This document shows, piece after piece, positions 44,701 through 59,000 of a stretch of 64,000 bases of DNA. The stretch is from positions 10,711,376 through 10,775,375 of the forward strand of contig OU696572.1 in assembly GCA_916048095.2 (NCBI GenBank), written 5' to 3'. Source of the DNA: Sacculina carcini. Its lineage: Eukaryota > Arthropoda > Thecostraca > Sacculinidae. The position numbers and the translations under genes were made by a program. Within the stretch, counting starts at the first letter, position 1; the number at the start of each line of letters is the position of its first letter. Under the pieces are notes generated by a model. The model did not search any database. It saw only the letters and a list, made by a program, of their open reading frames with translations, and was not told where the DNA came from.

Positions 44701-46892
44701 CCAGAGGCAGGGCACACTCTGACCAGACAACGGAAAGTTCACCGCGCGGTGTCAGAGGTGAGCGGATGTTTTGTGTAGATCAGTCAAAAACGCGTTGAAG
44801 GAAGACCTTGGATGTACGAATGAAGGATTAGAAAAATACATACGAGGAGCTGCAAAAAAATATTAGGAGGACCAAGAAGATTGATTGCCGGCGGGAGGAC
44901 AATCTAGCTCAGTGGTTCCCAAACTATCTTACCTGACGCCCCCTTTTTACTTCCAGTACACCCGCACGTCCCAGTGCATCTTTTCATAAGAAGTGATTCT
45001 TACATTTATTTACGTGTAAATATAACAAGCTTAATAGAAACGGATGCAGTGACTGCTTTAATTAAACTTTGCATGTATGTAATGACAGATTTTTGTTCTT
45101 TGAATTATTTTATTATTCTAATTAAACAAACAATTTTTAGCAGATGACTTCGTGCCCCCTAGTTTGGGAACCCCTGATCTAGATGGAGGCAAGTACGGCG
45201 ATCTTTTAGAGTAAGAAGGCGGCGAAGGCAAATAACAGAAGAAGAAGAGTGAATATGTTTATAGACCATGCATCAGATTTTGTACCGAATTCGGACGAGA
45301 GCAGGTGGACTCCGTGGTGTAGTTGTTAGCACACCCGCCTCATAAGCGGGAGGTCAGTGGTTCGAAACCCGGCGGAGCAGACTTTCTTGGGATATATCTA
45401 TAATCAAATAGCCCCTGTCCACCCAGCCGTAAATGGTACCAGATATCAGTCATGTGTTGTGCCATGCATTTTGGGAAGGTGGCCCTCTCTAATATGTCTT
45501 CCGTCCTTGTGGCGTCATAGCGTGGAGAGGGTCGGTTCTGCGGTGGCAGCGAGCTGCACGGGACACACCTGTGTGTGTTCATAAGCTTCGACTTCTTCCC
45601 GTGTAGCAGCTGGCCTTAAACCTTGAACCAACCAAGTTTTATCTTCCAATACTAGCTGTTGTTTGTTTATGTGCGTCACTTTTCGATCGCTCTATTATTG
45701 TAACCAATTCATACTATGTTATTAGGAATATATTTCATTAATGACGAAATTGCTTGTATAATACAATAACATTTTAACATGCGTTGCACCAAAATGTACG
45801 GCTTGTTATCAAATTCAAAAGTGGATCTGGCAAAAATATGCAAATAGATGCTTTACAAATTCAAATATAAATGGAAATTTCACTTGGGTCATTCAACTGA
45901 ATTACTCAACAAAATATAATCCTATTTTGTTGGCAGCTTTCATGAGCAAATTCTGGACGGAAAGCGCTGGCGAGTATTATTCACGTGTATAACTGAGCTT
46001 CCAAACAAGTTCTCAATGGCAGCAATCAATTGCATTTTGTGAAAACTGTCCTGACTCATTTAAAACAATTATTTGTATTAATATACAATCACACACGTCA
46101 ACGTAGGGAAGCAATTTACTGTCTAGTGACGAAAAATATTATTAAAAACAGCTTAAAATTACACATTGAATTCAAGACCAATATTATTAAATAAGATAAC
46201 AAGAATATTCTTGTCTCAAGACAAATTTGTCTGTCACTGCACATAATCACAACACTCGTAAATCCAACTCTCTTCTAGAAATTTGCGCCCTTTCCGAACC
46301 TTCCTGGTCGTCAAAATGGTTTCAATTTTATGCTCCTCGTCTCTTCAACCAGCTTCCTTCTCACATTGCGACTGCAATCTCTTACAGCTCATTCTCCTCT
46401 AAGCTGTGTGAACATCTGCTTCGTTGCTACCGTGAAACATAACCATGTGTGAATGTTGTTTTCCAATAGTATGTGATATATTATCTGCCTTCGATTGTCA
46501 TTGTCTTTATATATCCGCCTGTACTTTGTTTAAAGTGGCCGTTTCATTGCAATACAATTATTGTTTAGTTATATTACTTAAAGTCGATATATTTAGATCA
46601 AGCCGTGTGTGTGTGTGCGTGTGTTATCGTAGAAACCCCGTTCTTTGCACAATTGGGAGGCATGGACACCTCAGGAGTGATTGAAACTCGAGAAACGGAG
46701 TTAGGCCTCGAGTTCACAGGTATTATCACACACGTGTGTGCATTAGCTAAATTGATGCGAAAAAAAGAAAAATATTCTTGAGCGATGGTTTATTTTTGAT
46801 ATTGAATTAGTCAAATAATTTAATATTTATTTCATTAATTGGCGATATATATTATTACTCAGTCATTGAGTAATCCATCTAATTCTCGGCTG

Positions 46893-46935
<43 letters not shown>

Positions 46936-46984
46936 ACACACACAAACACACACACACATACACACATGCACACATACACACACA

Positions 46985-47059
<75 letters not shown>

Positions 47060-50000
47060 GCGTAAATACACACACACCAAAGGTTTTATATTTTTGGAGA
47101 GGAAATTTCGTGATTGGATGTGCCGAAAATATCAGGTATAAATGTCTATATAGTATGTTATGTTTACATCTCATTGAAAAATATACAAATTATTAATTGA
47201 GTAATATATATCTTTATTTTACAAAAACTTCTTGCGTTCCATCTTTTTCTCATTTCATTCCTTCTTGGTGCGTGGGAAAGACTTCTTTTTCACTCATAAT
47301 AACCGGTGCAAAGCTATTTCACGTTGTATGATCACATATCTCCCCTCGCTAAACGAGCATGAAGGTAATATGCAACTGAAAAACAACATAATTATTTTTT
47401 CATTCAACGTTTTCGCTCTTTTCCAGCCACTGGAAGAATAAGAAACTCGAAAAAACCGGAGCGAGGTGAGCTCATTTTACAAAACACAACAGACACCATA
47501 TGATTCAGTGTGTGCGTGTGTGTGTGCCACAACTACGAGTATCTGTGTAAGCTCCGATGGATTTAAGACGATATATGAGTTAATTCACAGAATAAAACTA
47601 AAATCATAAGCATTATTATTGCTAGCTCACAATATTGAGCAGTGGACCTACAAGAAAGAGTGAGTCAATCTGATAGAACAAATATTGTATCATTTTCATC
47701 TGGCCTTCCATGTGGTTTCTTGATCACGATGTGTTGAGGTCTGGTTTGAGAAAATATTCTGGCACCAAAAGTGCGGAATTCACTTGACATATAAGTGGTC
47801 ATGTGAGTTTTACTGGCTCGAAAATAATATGTACCTTTCAGTAAATGCTAATTAAATATCGCGCTTTATTATGCCTTGGCGTTGAGAAATAAACTTGGAA
47901 ATATTACTTATTATAGACCTGCCATGAAATGTAATTTCGACACAAACATTATTTTTCTTATTTTTCTTCACATTATTCATTATTAAGTATTTTTATATAT
48001 ATGTATTTTCTTACTCCATTCACATGCTTTATTAGCGCTTTTCTTAATTAATCACGCATAAACGCATTCTCTCAACATTTTTAACTAGTTCAAAATCAGT
48101 TTGCATTTCCTATAAGAACTGGATATTCAATCTATCATGATAAAATTTCAGCATTAACACATATACAAAGACAAATTAATACAAATATTTGAGTAATCAT
48201 CCCCTCATTTCAGCAAATGTCAGGGACATCGAATGTAAGTAATTCTTGCAAATTGTAAATTTTTATAATTGCACATTATTTGTAATAGCATATTTTGTAT
48301 TAAGCTTGCTCCATACACACTAAATTTTGCAAAATATATTTATGTATTTCTTTTCAAATCTTTAAAGCAAGTCTTTAATATAAGTAAACTTTCTCTTCGA
48401 CAATCAAAGCTCTTCATTGTGAATTGTAAAAATTGTAAATATATCTTTAAATTTATGTTATTTGCGAACTTGTGTATATGAGCAAATTAAATTTATGTGT
48501 ACATGCACACTTGTGTGTATATTACTAGGACTCTGTTTTGAAATTCTGCTTATTTAATATATTTCAGCATATTTCACACCAGTGATCCGTAACCTCTTTT
48601 CTCTGATTCCCCACTTTCCAATGAGACATCTCTTCATTTACCATACAACAGCGCTGATAAGTTCAATAAATTCAGTTGTTACATCAAAGTAAATGTCACT
48701 AGAGGTCATTAGAAACAAAAGTAAACGAATTTGAATTGATAAAAACACACATATTTGTCCTGTTCTGTCCGACCTTTAGCTTCCCACTTGGCAACTCTTC
48801 CATTCCCCACCAGTAGGGAATTCCCTACACGTTCCCGATCACTGATCTACAACATTGTTATTTTTACTGATTGTTCTGCCTAGTTCACTCGCCCAAGCTG
48901 ATACCAAAAAATGGAGGTGAGTAGCGTATTAAGTAATTAATATTAAGTAATTAGCATATTAAGTAAATATTAGAGCGCCAAATAGCACAATGTGTAGTTG
49001 AATGGCAAAAATTATGAAAAAATATCAGCGCCTACCATTATCAATTTTCCACTGTAAAACGCATACACACACATACATACACACATACATGCTTGTCTGT
49101 GTGTGTGCGTGTTTGTGTGATGGTCAACCGTAAATGGAAATTTTGATTATTTTCCTCACCTCTACAGCTTGATGGCGAAAGTAAAGGTCGAATTTTAATT
49201 AGAAATTTTAAAGTGTATTTTTGTAAACAGCCCTGCAACACAACTGGAAATGCATTCCATTTCTTATAGCAAATTGTCGTGTACGTTACCATGGAAACGC
49301 AAGAGTGTAAACACAAATTTTGCGTTACCATGGAAACGCAGAAGTGTAAGCGTCTTATATTACGCGCCTAGAAAATGCGCAAGTCATTGAAAAAAGTTGG
49401 AAAATGGAAACGCATCATCTGCTAACAAAAACACGTGATCAGATTTTTCTGTACAAATTCTAACCAAACCAGAAAGTTCAATGCACTGATAAAACTCATT
49501 GAACACCGCATTCATTACAAATTCAATAGATTTTCCACCAAATTAGATGACAGCGGATTTCTCTGTCAGTGCGGTTCAAATAATGTCAAATATTTGCCTA
49601 TTTCAAAAATAGAACTTGAATTCAGTAATGATTGATGAATGATTAGTGAATGATTTTGGGGGGCTGACATTTTTGTTATGTACGCACATTAATAAACGCA
49701 TTATGCGCGAATATGCTTTGCGAAAATGCTTATATCAACAAATTCTACAGAAAGATACTTTTCCTTGACCTCTTTTAGTGGATCTCTTAGTTATGAGGAG
49801 TTGATGGACCATTTTTGGGGGGTTTCAGCCCCCTGAGCTCCCCCCCCCTGGATCCGCCGGTGCTTGAATTCTATAAATAATAGAATTGTATCATATATTA
49901 TTTTGAGTTTCTACATTAAACACCAAATAGTAATTATTAGCAGATTAAGAACGAAATAAATTAATGTTCTTTTTATGTATTTACACACAATTATCATACC

Positions 50001-53000
50001 ATGTTGCACAAGCAAAATTTTCTTCACAGAAAGAACTCCAAAGTCCATACTGAAAAGTCCAGGTAATTAAAAACATTGTGAAAATTCACTCTCTATCGTT
50101 TCTGATTATTTTCTCTTTATTCTGTTCTTTGTTCATGACTGAAATCCCTCGAGCCTCATTGAAAAAATTCACCCCTTCAAAACAGGAGCGAAAATGCACT
50201 GAAAATATGAAATATAACAAGAGGAACAAAATACCGCACCAATTAAACGTATTGTTTGATGGGTGAGTGGCCATGATTTCTGCTTATGATGTGGATCTGG
50301 TTCTGAACACACCAATGACACTCAAACAGATCTTCCAATCTCTGTTTCCGATCTTCGATATTAGCAAAAATATATATATAAATCACTGATACGCACTTAT
50401 GTATGTGTGTGTGTGTGTGTGTGTGTGTGCGTGCGAGTAGACACTCCGAGTACTTCCTCTGATCCGAGAAGACGTGGCCGTGAGTAATCTTTCTAGTAAT
50501 CCCTCGTGAGTAATCCTTCTAGTAATCCTTCGTGAGTAATCCTTCTAGTAGTAAATGCAGCCCTGGTTGTTCAGGATGGAGCGCACACACAGTGTATCAG
50601 CTTGTAAATTGACATCTTTTCAGCTGCAAGAAATATCAACACTCAACAAGTGGCTATGCACGAGCACAAAGGAATGAAAATGGAAAAAGAATGAAGAAAA
50701 AATAGGCTTTCGTGGTATTCTGTAACAAAAGAATTTTGTAAAATTTCACACACCAAAGTTTCATTGTATTTGACATCAAATAAGCACATGCTATTTTGTA
50801 TATGCACCTTCTTGCAGCCTGAGGTTTGGAATGAATCACAATGAATGTCTTAATTACCCTACATTAAGTTGATTCAATTGTATTAGTTAATTTATGGTGA
50901 AATTATATATTTGCTCCAATTAATTTATACAAAAACAATTCATTAATTCATTTATACAATTCGTATATATGACTGAAACTAGTAATGAAATATTTCTAAC
51001 AACGTAAGTGACATTACATTTTGCCAGGTGAATCTGATGATAATACGAATATGAAAGACAAAAGAATGAAACATTAATTTCAAGTATACCCCAGTGAGTG
51101 TAGAGTATTTACAAGTTCTCTTAGGTTCTAGATATGCTTATAGATCAGAGGTTCCCAGCCGGTGGGTCGTGACCCCCTATGTGGGTCGCGAGGTCACCTC
51201 AGGGGGTCGTGAGAGCCGCCTGAAAAAATTACATTCGTCAAAATTTACAAAACAAAAATTCATGTTATGAACACCTGATGTTTATTCTTTGTATTTTCGA
51301 ATAAATTCTGTAACGATGACATTAAAGTATTGAATGTGATAAGAATTAAGTATAAATGTGTTTTTTATCTTCTTTTATTTTTTACTGGGGGGTCATGCAA
51401 CCCTTCGGATCTGCCCTGGGTTTCGCGGAGCGAAAAAGGTTGGGAGCCCCTGGTCTAGAACACTTCTATAAACTCAATAACTGACCCTATTAAACACAGC
51501 TAGACTGATTCATACCTGTTGTGCTGCTTTTGTGTTTTTCCAGCGTTCAGGAGGAGAAAGCACGTGAAATTCGGTGATGACGGTAAGATTCTAGAAGCTA
51601 TCGCTGAGCAGATTCTGCAAGTACTTTATAAATTCTACAAAACTAAGCAAATTTAATTATATTCACTTAAATGCAATAATTTACAGTATTTACTATGGCT
51701 AGCTATTTGCTAAATAGTTTTTGCTTTATTTACGACGTATACTTTTAAATATTTCTGCTTCAATATAAAAACCATTGAATTTGTTTGAATGGATTGTTAA
51801 AACATTAATGCGATTTTAAATATACAATTTATATTTTGTTTATGTAAATTTAATTAACATATTTTAATTAAGAACCTATTATCATGTTATATTAATTCAC
51901 TATATATATTTTATTACTAATATAATTTAATTCAATAAGATTAGTTAGATTTTCATATAATAAAATTTAAAAACAATATATAAATCAAATGGAAATTAAG
52001 ACTATATTTTTAGCTAAGAAACAAGGAATCATTTATCCACGAAATTATCGTTCAACCACAAAAATATAAAAAATAGAACACATTGCATTCAAAACGCCCT
52101 GAATATTGTATGTCTAGTAATGAGACTTTTTTGTGTGGAAAAATTGACAATTAAAGTTGGTATTGTCTTTTTTCCGATGTGGCAGTCAGAGTCAAAGAGA
52201 TCGAAAGTAAGCTGAATCATATTACAATACATTCTTAGTAGAAACATCAAATGCTTTCGCCTCTGAATCTCACATATAAAAATCAATTTATAACGACACC
52301 TGAAAATGCACTATATAAATGACATAAATGACATATAGAATATTGTCTCGTGTCAAACAATTCGCAGATCCTCTGCGCGAAATACGTTCTGTGATGGGTT
52401 TGTACATTTGCATATTGAATTCTGTGTTAGTGGCGGCGCTAAGGAGGGAGGTTTGGAATAGCTGAAGCCCCTCAAGCGTGCCAAACCCCCTCACCAAATC
52501 ATAACCATTAACACTTCGTGTGTGGTTTCTTATGCTTCGTCAAACCCCCGCATATGTATCCTTAGCCCCCCTCAACCTGCCCCTGGTGACGTCACTGGTG
52601 TTAATATGCACAGTTAGTGGCTACTTTTTGAGATGGCATTGATGGACATATATATGTATATTTGCAGTTTTAATTAGATTTATGATATTTCCATTTGATT
52701 CATGTGCGTTTCCTTCATTAAATCACATATTTGCGAATAAACTCTGGATTCTTAAGCTATCTATATCACTGGCGGATCCAGGTGGGGGGCTCAGGGGGCT
52801 GAAACCCCTCCAAATAAATGTTTCCATCAACTCCTCATAACCAAGAGGCTCACTAAAAGATGTGAGGAAAAAAATATTTCTGTATAATTTTTTTTATATA
52901 AGCATTGTCGCAAAGGATATTCGCACATTATTGTGTATGTATGTGTGTATATACTCGTATCATTGAGAAATGTCCCAATTCATGACCTGCACACGCTACC

Positions 53001-56000
53001 TGGTCACTCATACACTCATAATTCAGCCCCAGCAGCCATAATTTTGCCCTTTATTAAAAACAATAAATACAAAACAATTGAGAAATTGCAGTGGTGGTGG
53101 ACACAAGAGTTTCATAGGAGTACGGCATGCCATAACGAATGCCTCAAGACAACTAGTCAAACAACCTGTATACACAGTCACCACTTTGATGCTTAACTCA
53201 GTGAATACCCAACTATTTTCCAGCTTGTCACCCAATTTAGCATGTCACATTATTAAGTATGTTGCTCATTTAAATTTTTTTTGTCAATATTGGCACCAAT
53301 AAATCCACCAAGCCATTACCCCCGAAGGGTAATTTACCCCTAGATTGGGAACCAGTGACCAATATGAAGCATAGCAATAAGGTAATTATCGTTATAATGA
53401 GCTTTCAATATTAAACGTTTATATACATGTATGTGTGTTGTTGTGTTGGTGTGTGTGTGTGTGTTGGTGTGTGCTGGTGTGAGTGTGTACTGGTGTGTGT
53501 GTGTTGGTGTGTGTGTTGGTGTGTGTTGGTGTGTTGGTGTGTTGGTGTGTGTTGCCAGATGAGATCAAGAGAAAAGCACAAGGAATGTATTGCCAGACGT
53601 TGAGACCAATCATATCAACAAAGATTGCCAATTTGGACATATTTGAGTCTCGTCTGTTTCGCGCCTCAGATTTGGACGAAGGGATGATCAAGTCATTTGT
53701 ACTGGCACTACTGTTTGATAACTGCTATCGAAACCAGTCAGGTAGCACTATTATATTACATCTACTAATCCCAAACTCCAGTGCTTATTTTCCAACAAAA
53801 ATCGTCAATAATTAATGATGAACAGTCACCATTCGTTTATCCTTGATTAATTGCTCTGAATAAATCAACAATTTAGATTTCAGTACTTGTCATATATTCA
53901 TCTTACCGTAAAGCCTCTATTCAAGCCCAACCCAAAAATATAACAACCCAAAAATAGAACGGATTCTCTAATTGAACATCACTTTGATAAATTCTAATAT
54001 TTAGGCAATATCTACGACTGACTGATTATATTAGTGAATTTGTGATTAATTACCAGTAATCAAGATGTACTTGTGTATTTTGTTAAATAAATATGTACGT
54101 TACCTTGTCACTTTTTCATACATAAAATATACCGTATTTTCTGAAAGAGCAACATCCTCTACTTTAATGACACATCTAACTGAAAATAACTATTGGAAAA
54201 AGTTTGAAAAATAGAACGGCATGCCACTCAAATAGAGGCTGTATGATATATTAGTTCTGCTGCGGAGTTGTGTTTTGTGACTTTTGCAATGCAGGGTGTT
54301 TTCGTGTTCGGTGTTTTTGTTTTGGGTGATTTGATTACAAATTTAACACAGCCGATAACTCGTTAGTTGGAAGTCATTTCATTTTGCCACAACACTTCTA
54401 TACATACACGACAAAATGTCAAATTTAGTCGCAGCGAACTCCACATGACATTTGCCTCGAGCATAATATATATGCATCAACGTTGGTATTTGCACGAAAA
54501 TACGATGCACGTTTATGTCAAAATATCATGTTCCTCTGTGTACTTTGATTGAGGTGCCGTTGCGGAAGTATATGTGTAAATTCATATCTGTGTATATATC
54601 ATATGTATACTGTGTATTGTGTCATATAATTATGTATATTGAGCATTGGAACATACCGATGACAATTGAAGTAGTAACAAATAGTGGAAATTGTGATGTA
54701 TTTGCTGTGGTGAGGCGGATGAGCTATCTGATAGCCAACGGCCATCTAGCATGTTCCAGTTTGCAAACGTGTTTTCATTTTTCTATTTGTGCCTACTCCC
54801 TGCTCGCTGTGATGTTCCTGTCGGTTGTCTTTTTCGCGCCTGTGTAAAAATATGTGCGCTATATTGAATATATGTTGTTGTTGTTGTTGTTGTTGTTGTG
54901 GTCAATAAACTAACTGACTGACTGTTTCCGGGTGTGGGTGTGTGTGTCCGTGTGTCTGTGAAAGAAAGAAAGAAACATGTATTGGCGCTCAGACTGTTAG
55001 TATGGAGCGCTGCTCCAATTCACAACACATAATATACTATATACATCGCAAATATATACACAATATCAATATAAAACAGCATTAGTTAGAAAATTCATAA
55101 AATGTCCTTATCAGCAGTGCATACGATCATATCAAAGACCATGCAAGGTCCATCGCAATTGTTTATCATGCAACGCACATTTTCAAGCATTCATCGACAA
55201 ATTTAGCAAGATTCTTCATAACATCAATGTTTTTGCACTTCATCAATTTGACAAATTTGTATTGCGCTTCAACTTGCCAGTATTTTTCCGGTATATATTT
55301 TGTCCTCAGTTGTACTATAGTCGGGTTCTGACACTGTATCATCATGTGGTACTCGTCTCCAATTCTGTTATTATTGCACAGGTCACAGTATCGTTCATGT
55401 CGTGGTGTTCCACTGTAGCGGCCTCTAGTCACCGCCAGCCGGTGATTACCTGTCCTTATTTTTGTTAAGTATATCCGATCTTGTTTATTGAGTTTAATTA
55501 GGTAATCTTCCAACTCGTAAGTCGTCTTATATAGTCTATAATTACAGCACAACGTTTTGCTTGCCATATTCGAATACCATTGGTTAATCCATATATCTTT
55601 GAGTTTTCTTTTAACCATATGCATTGTCCTAACGGGATTATGTATATTCTGTAGTGTCCATAAGCTGCACAGCCCGCACTCATTACAAATGTTGCGTATA
55701 TACAATAACCACGGTGCAACGTAGGTTCCGTCGTTGAACATCTTAAGTAGGCAATTATACATTATATAACTGAGTTTTGTGTTTTTACCAGATATTATGC
55801 GAATCCAGTAGTTGAATGCCATACTTTTTATATAGATCTCTATGGGGTATATTCCAGTTTCGCCATATACCATATCATTGCATGCCCTTTTATGAACAAA
55901 TAAAATGTGCTTCAGAAACTTGGTTTGTAGCAGCTCGATTTCTCTTATTGCCTCGCTTGCCCACACTTCGCACCCATATGTCAGTATCGGCATGATCATA

Positions 56001-59000
56001 CTTTTGTACATTTGCAACTGTATATCTACTGGTAAACTGTGTTTACGAATTGTTCCGATAACACTATACATGGCCTTTGTGGCTCTTTCTGTAAGATCCA
56101 ATTGACCTTTCCTGAATTTTCCATTATAATTGAATATCATTCCCAGGTACTTATATTCATCGACCACTTCTATTGTCTCGCCATTCAGTCTGAAATCGAG
56201 CCAGTCTGGTTGAGTCTTGGCCTTACTGAAAACAACTATTTTAGTTTTATTAGTATTTATTTTCAATTTCCATCTGTCACAGTAATCTTGTAGTGAACTC
56301 ATTGCTTTTTTCATTTGTTGTTCATCTTCAGACAAAATTACAGTGTCATCCGCGTACATCAGTATCATGACTTTAAGACATCTGTCTAGCATTTCATCGT
56401 CAAATTCGATGAAAGTACAACCATCTTCGAGTAATTTATCCTCCATATCTCTCACATATAATGCAAATAATAATGGGGACAGATTTTCACCTTGTCGAAT
56501 ACCCATATTAACACGGAAACATTTTGACAACCCTTTGTCCAACGACACACATGATTCCACATTTTTGTACATACTACGAACAATATTAAAAATTTTACCT
56601 TTCACATTAGCTTGCACCAGCTTATACCACAAACCATTCCTCCACACTGTGTCAAATGCTTTTTGATAATCAACAAAAAGGCAGAAAAGTTTTTTCTTTT
56701 TTCTTTTGAAGATCTCTATTACATTTTTCAGAAGAAAAATGTGATCCAGCGTCGAGTATCCTCTTCTGAAGCCAGTTTGTGTTTCTCCTATCAGGGCACA
56801 TTCTTCTGCATATTTGCACAGTCTATCATTGATTATTGACGTGAACAATTTGCCAAGACAGCTCAGTAGAGTAATTCCTCGATAATTGTTTGGGTTGCTA
56901 ATGTTGCCTTTGTTCTTGTATATTGGGATAATTATTCCAGTGGACCAGTATGACGGGAACACACCATCATCCAGTATCTTGTTGAAAAAGCCAGCATACA
57001 ATGAACAAAATATATCTTTTGTATTCTTTATGTACTCGTTAGTAATGTTGTCGATTCCCGGTGATTTACCATTTTTTAACTTATTAATACAAGCAATTAC
57101 TTCCTCTGGGGTTATTCGCTCGTCTAGAAAAGAATTTTCGTAATCATCAGCTATGTGAGAATGGACATCGTCATGATAATCGTCTCCTAAAGTTTCCCCT
57201 GTCAGCAAGTCCTTAAAATGTTCATAAAACTCCATCAATGATACCGCGCATTCCTCCTTTGGTCTTGAATTTCTCAGTATTCTCCAATAGTCCTTAGGGT
57301 TTTCCTTTTCGGCATTTCTTAATCGCGAGACGATTTGGATGGACCTTTGTTCCTTGACTCTGTAAATTTCTTGCTTATATTTTCTACTCATCAGCTTCAA
57401 TTGTTCTAGTGTATCATTGGTCTTTAATTTATTGTGTCTATTTTTAGCACTATGGTATTTTTTTCTTTGTATCAGACATCTATCATCATATCCATATATG
57501 CATGCGCCGTTACTCTGTTTTGTGTGTTTCTTCATTGATTTGACGGGAAATGTTTTTCTAGCCGGCTCGAGAAGCAGCTTTTGTATTGAATTATTTATCT
57601 CATCTATTGTCAGAGAAGACATGTTAGCAAATGTATTGTTGACAGATTCAGCACATACATTCTGTCTGTACATTTCTACTTTATCAGCTGTCCACCTGCC
57701 TGGTCTGACGTTTTCTAGTTCATTTGTGTTTGATTCAGAGTTCTGGTATTGATCATCCGTTGACGTTTTAATCTTCCATTTCACATTAATCGAAACTGTG
57801 ACCCCACAGTGCACATCAGAAATCAAAGGATCAAAATCAAGTACTCTGAATCCAGATATCATATCCAGAATGTGGTATGTTCCCATTATGTAGTCAACAG
57901 TTGTTTTGAATGTGGTTGTAGCCTTGCCAACACCGTAATCATCATCTACTCTTCCGTTTAATATGATTACTCTATTATTTTTACATATTTCTAACAATTT
58001 TTTCCCATAATAGCTCCTATCAGCATTTTGATCTTCGTTGAATCTCTCCACAGAAATGTTATGCGCTTTCATTGTTTCTTCAATATCTATTTGATACTCA
58101 TTATCACTCCCACAATCAGCTATATCTGAGCGAACACCAGTGTGTGCATTAAAATCGCCGCATATTATGTGTCTGCAGTCCGCATTTGAGAGCAAAAAAT
58201 CATCTAATTCATCAAAGTGATTTACTTTGCCATACCTAGAATGACTTGGAGGTATATACATACATGATATATAAAGGTCTTCACTTGAGGTTTTCATTGG
58301 GTCTTGTGTGCATATAGTCAATATCGTCTCATAATCATGTCGGCATTGCTTCCATGATATTTGCAATTTATGCTTAATAGCAATCATTATTCCCCCTGAT
58401 TTGCTTCTACTTACTTTCCATCTGTTTTTATAGAATATATCATAGCCAATTGTACTCATAACATTACCAACATTCTCCATGTCAGTATCATCACATTTTG
58501 TCTCTGTCAGACATATTACATCATATTCCTTGACAGTATCAGCAAATTCTTCGACTAACAGCTTAGATCGGAGACCACATACATTAAGACTGAGTATTTT
58601 AAGTGTTACCATACTTTGTGTCGCTGCTGTGTTTATCGCACGTCTGGCGCCAGCGAATCCCTATTGGCTGCGGTAAGTCTTTGCTGCCTCGAGCTCGTCG
58701 TAGGTGACATCGACCTTATGCAGATCTGCTAAACCGTTCACCACCACAGGCGACTTCCTGTTGGTGTACCAAATGACGAGTTTGCCGTCGTGCGTTGAAA
58801 CGTTTTGCACGTTGTCTTTCTTCTTAATAGCTCTCATCATAGCTACCCTTGCTGGAGTCAGTTCCTCGTTCACATATATTTTCTTGTTTTTCAGCTTAAG
58901 CTGCTTCTTATTCCGAAGAATCTGGACTCTTTTCTTAGGCCGGCAGATTCTCACAATTACAGGTCTGTTGGTATTTGCACCAGGTTTCCTGCGGCCTGCT

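Noticed and set aside
50150..50261. Possible extra exon encoding a Lys-rich stretch before GATGG|GTGAGT
   Set aside because: In the phase required after the exon at 50062 the version starting at 50187 hits a stop. The longer version ends in phase 2, which does not fit the exon at 51544. The direct join 50062 to 51544 is in phase.
51582..51655. Read-through of the 51544 exon into an open frame with LEAIAEQILQVL
   Set aside because: It ends at a stop after about 24 codons. The GTAAGA donor gives an exact phase match to the exon at 53559, so splicing is preferred; an alternative terminal exon is possible.
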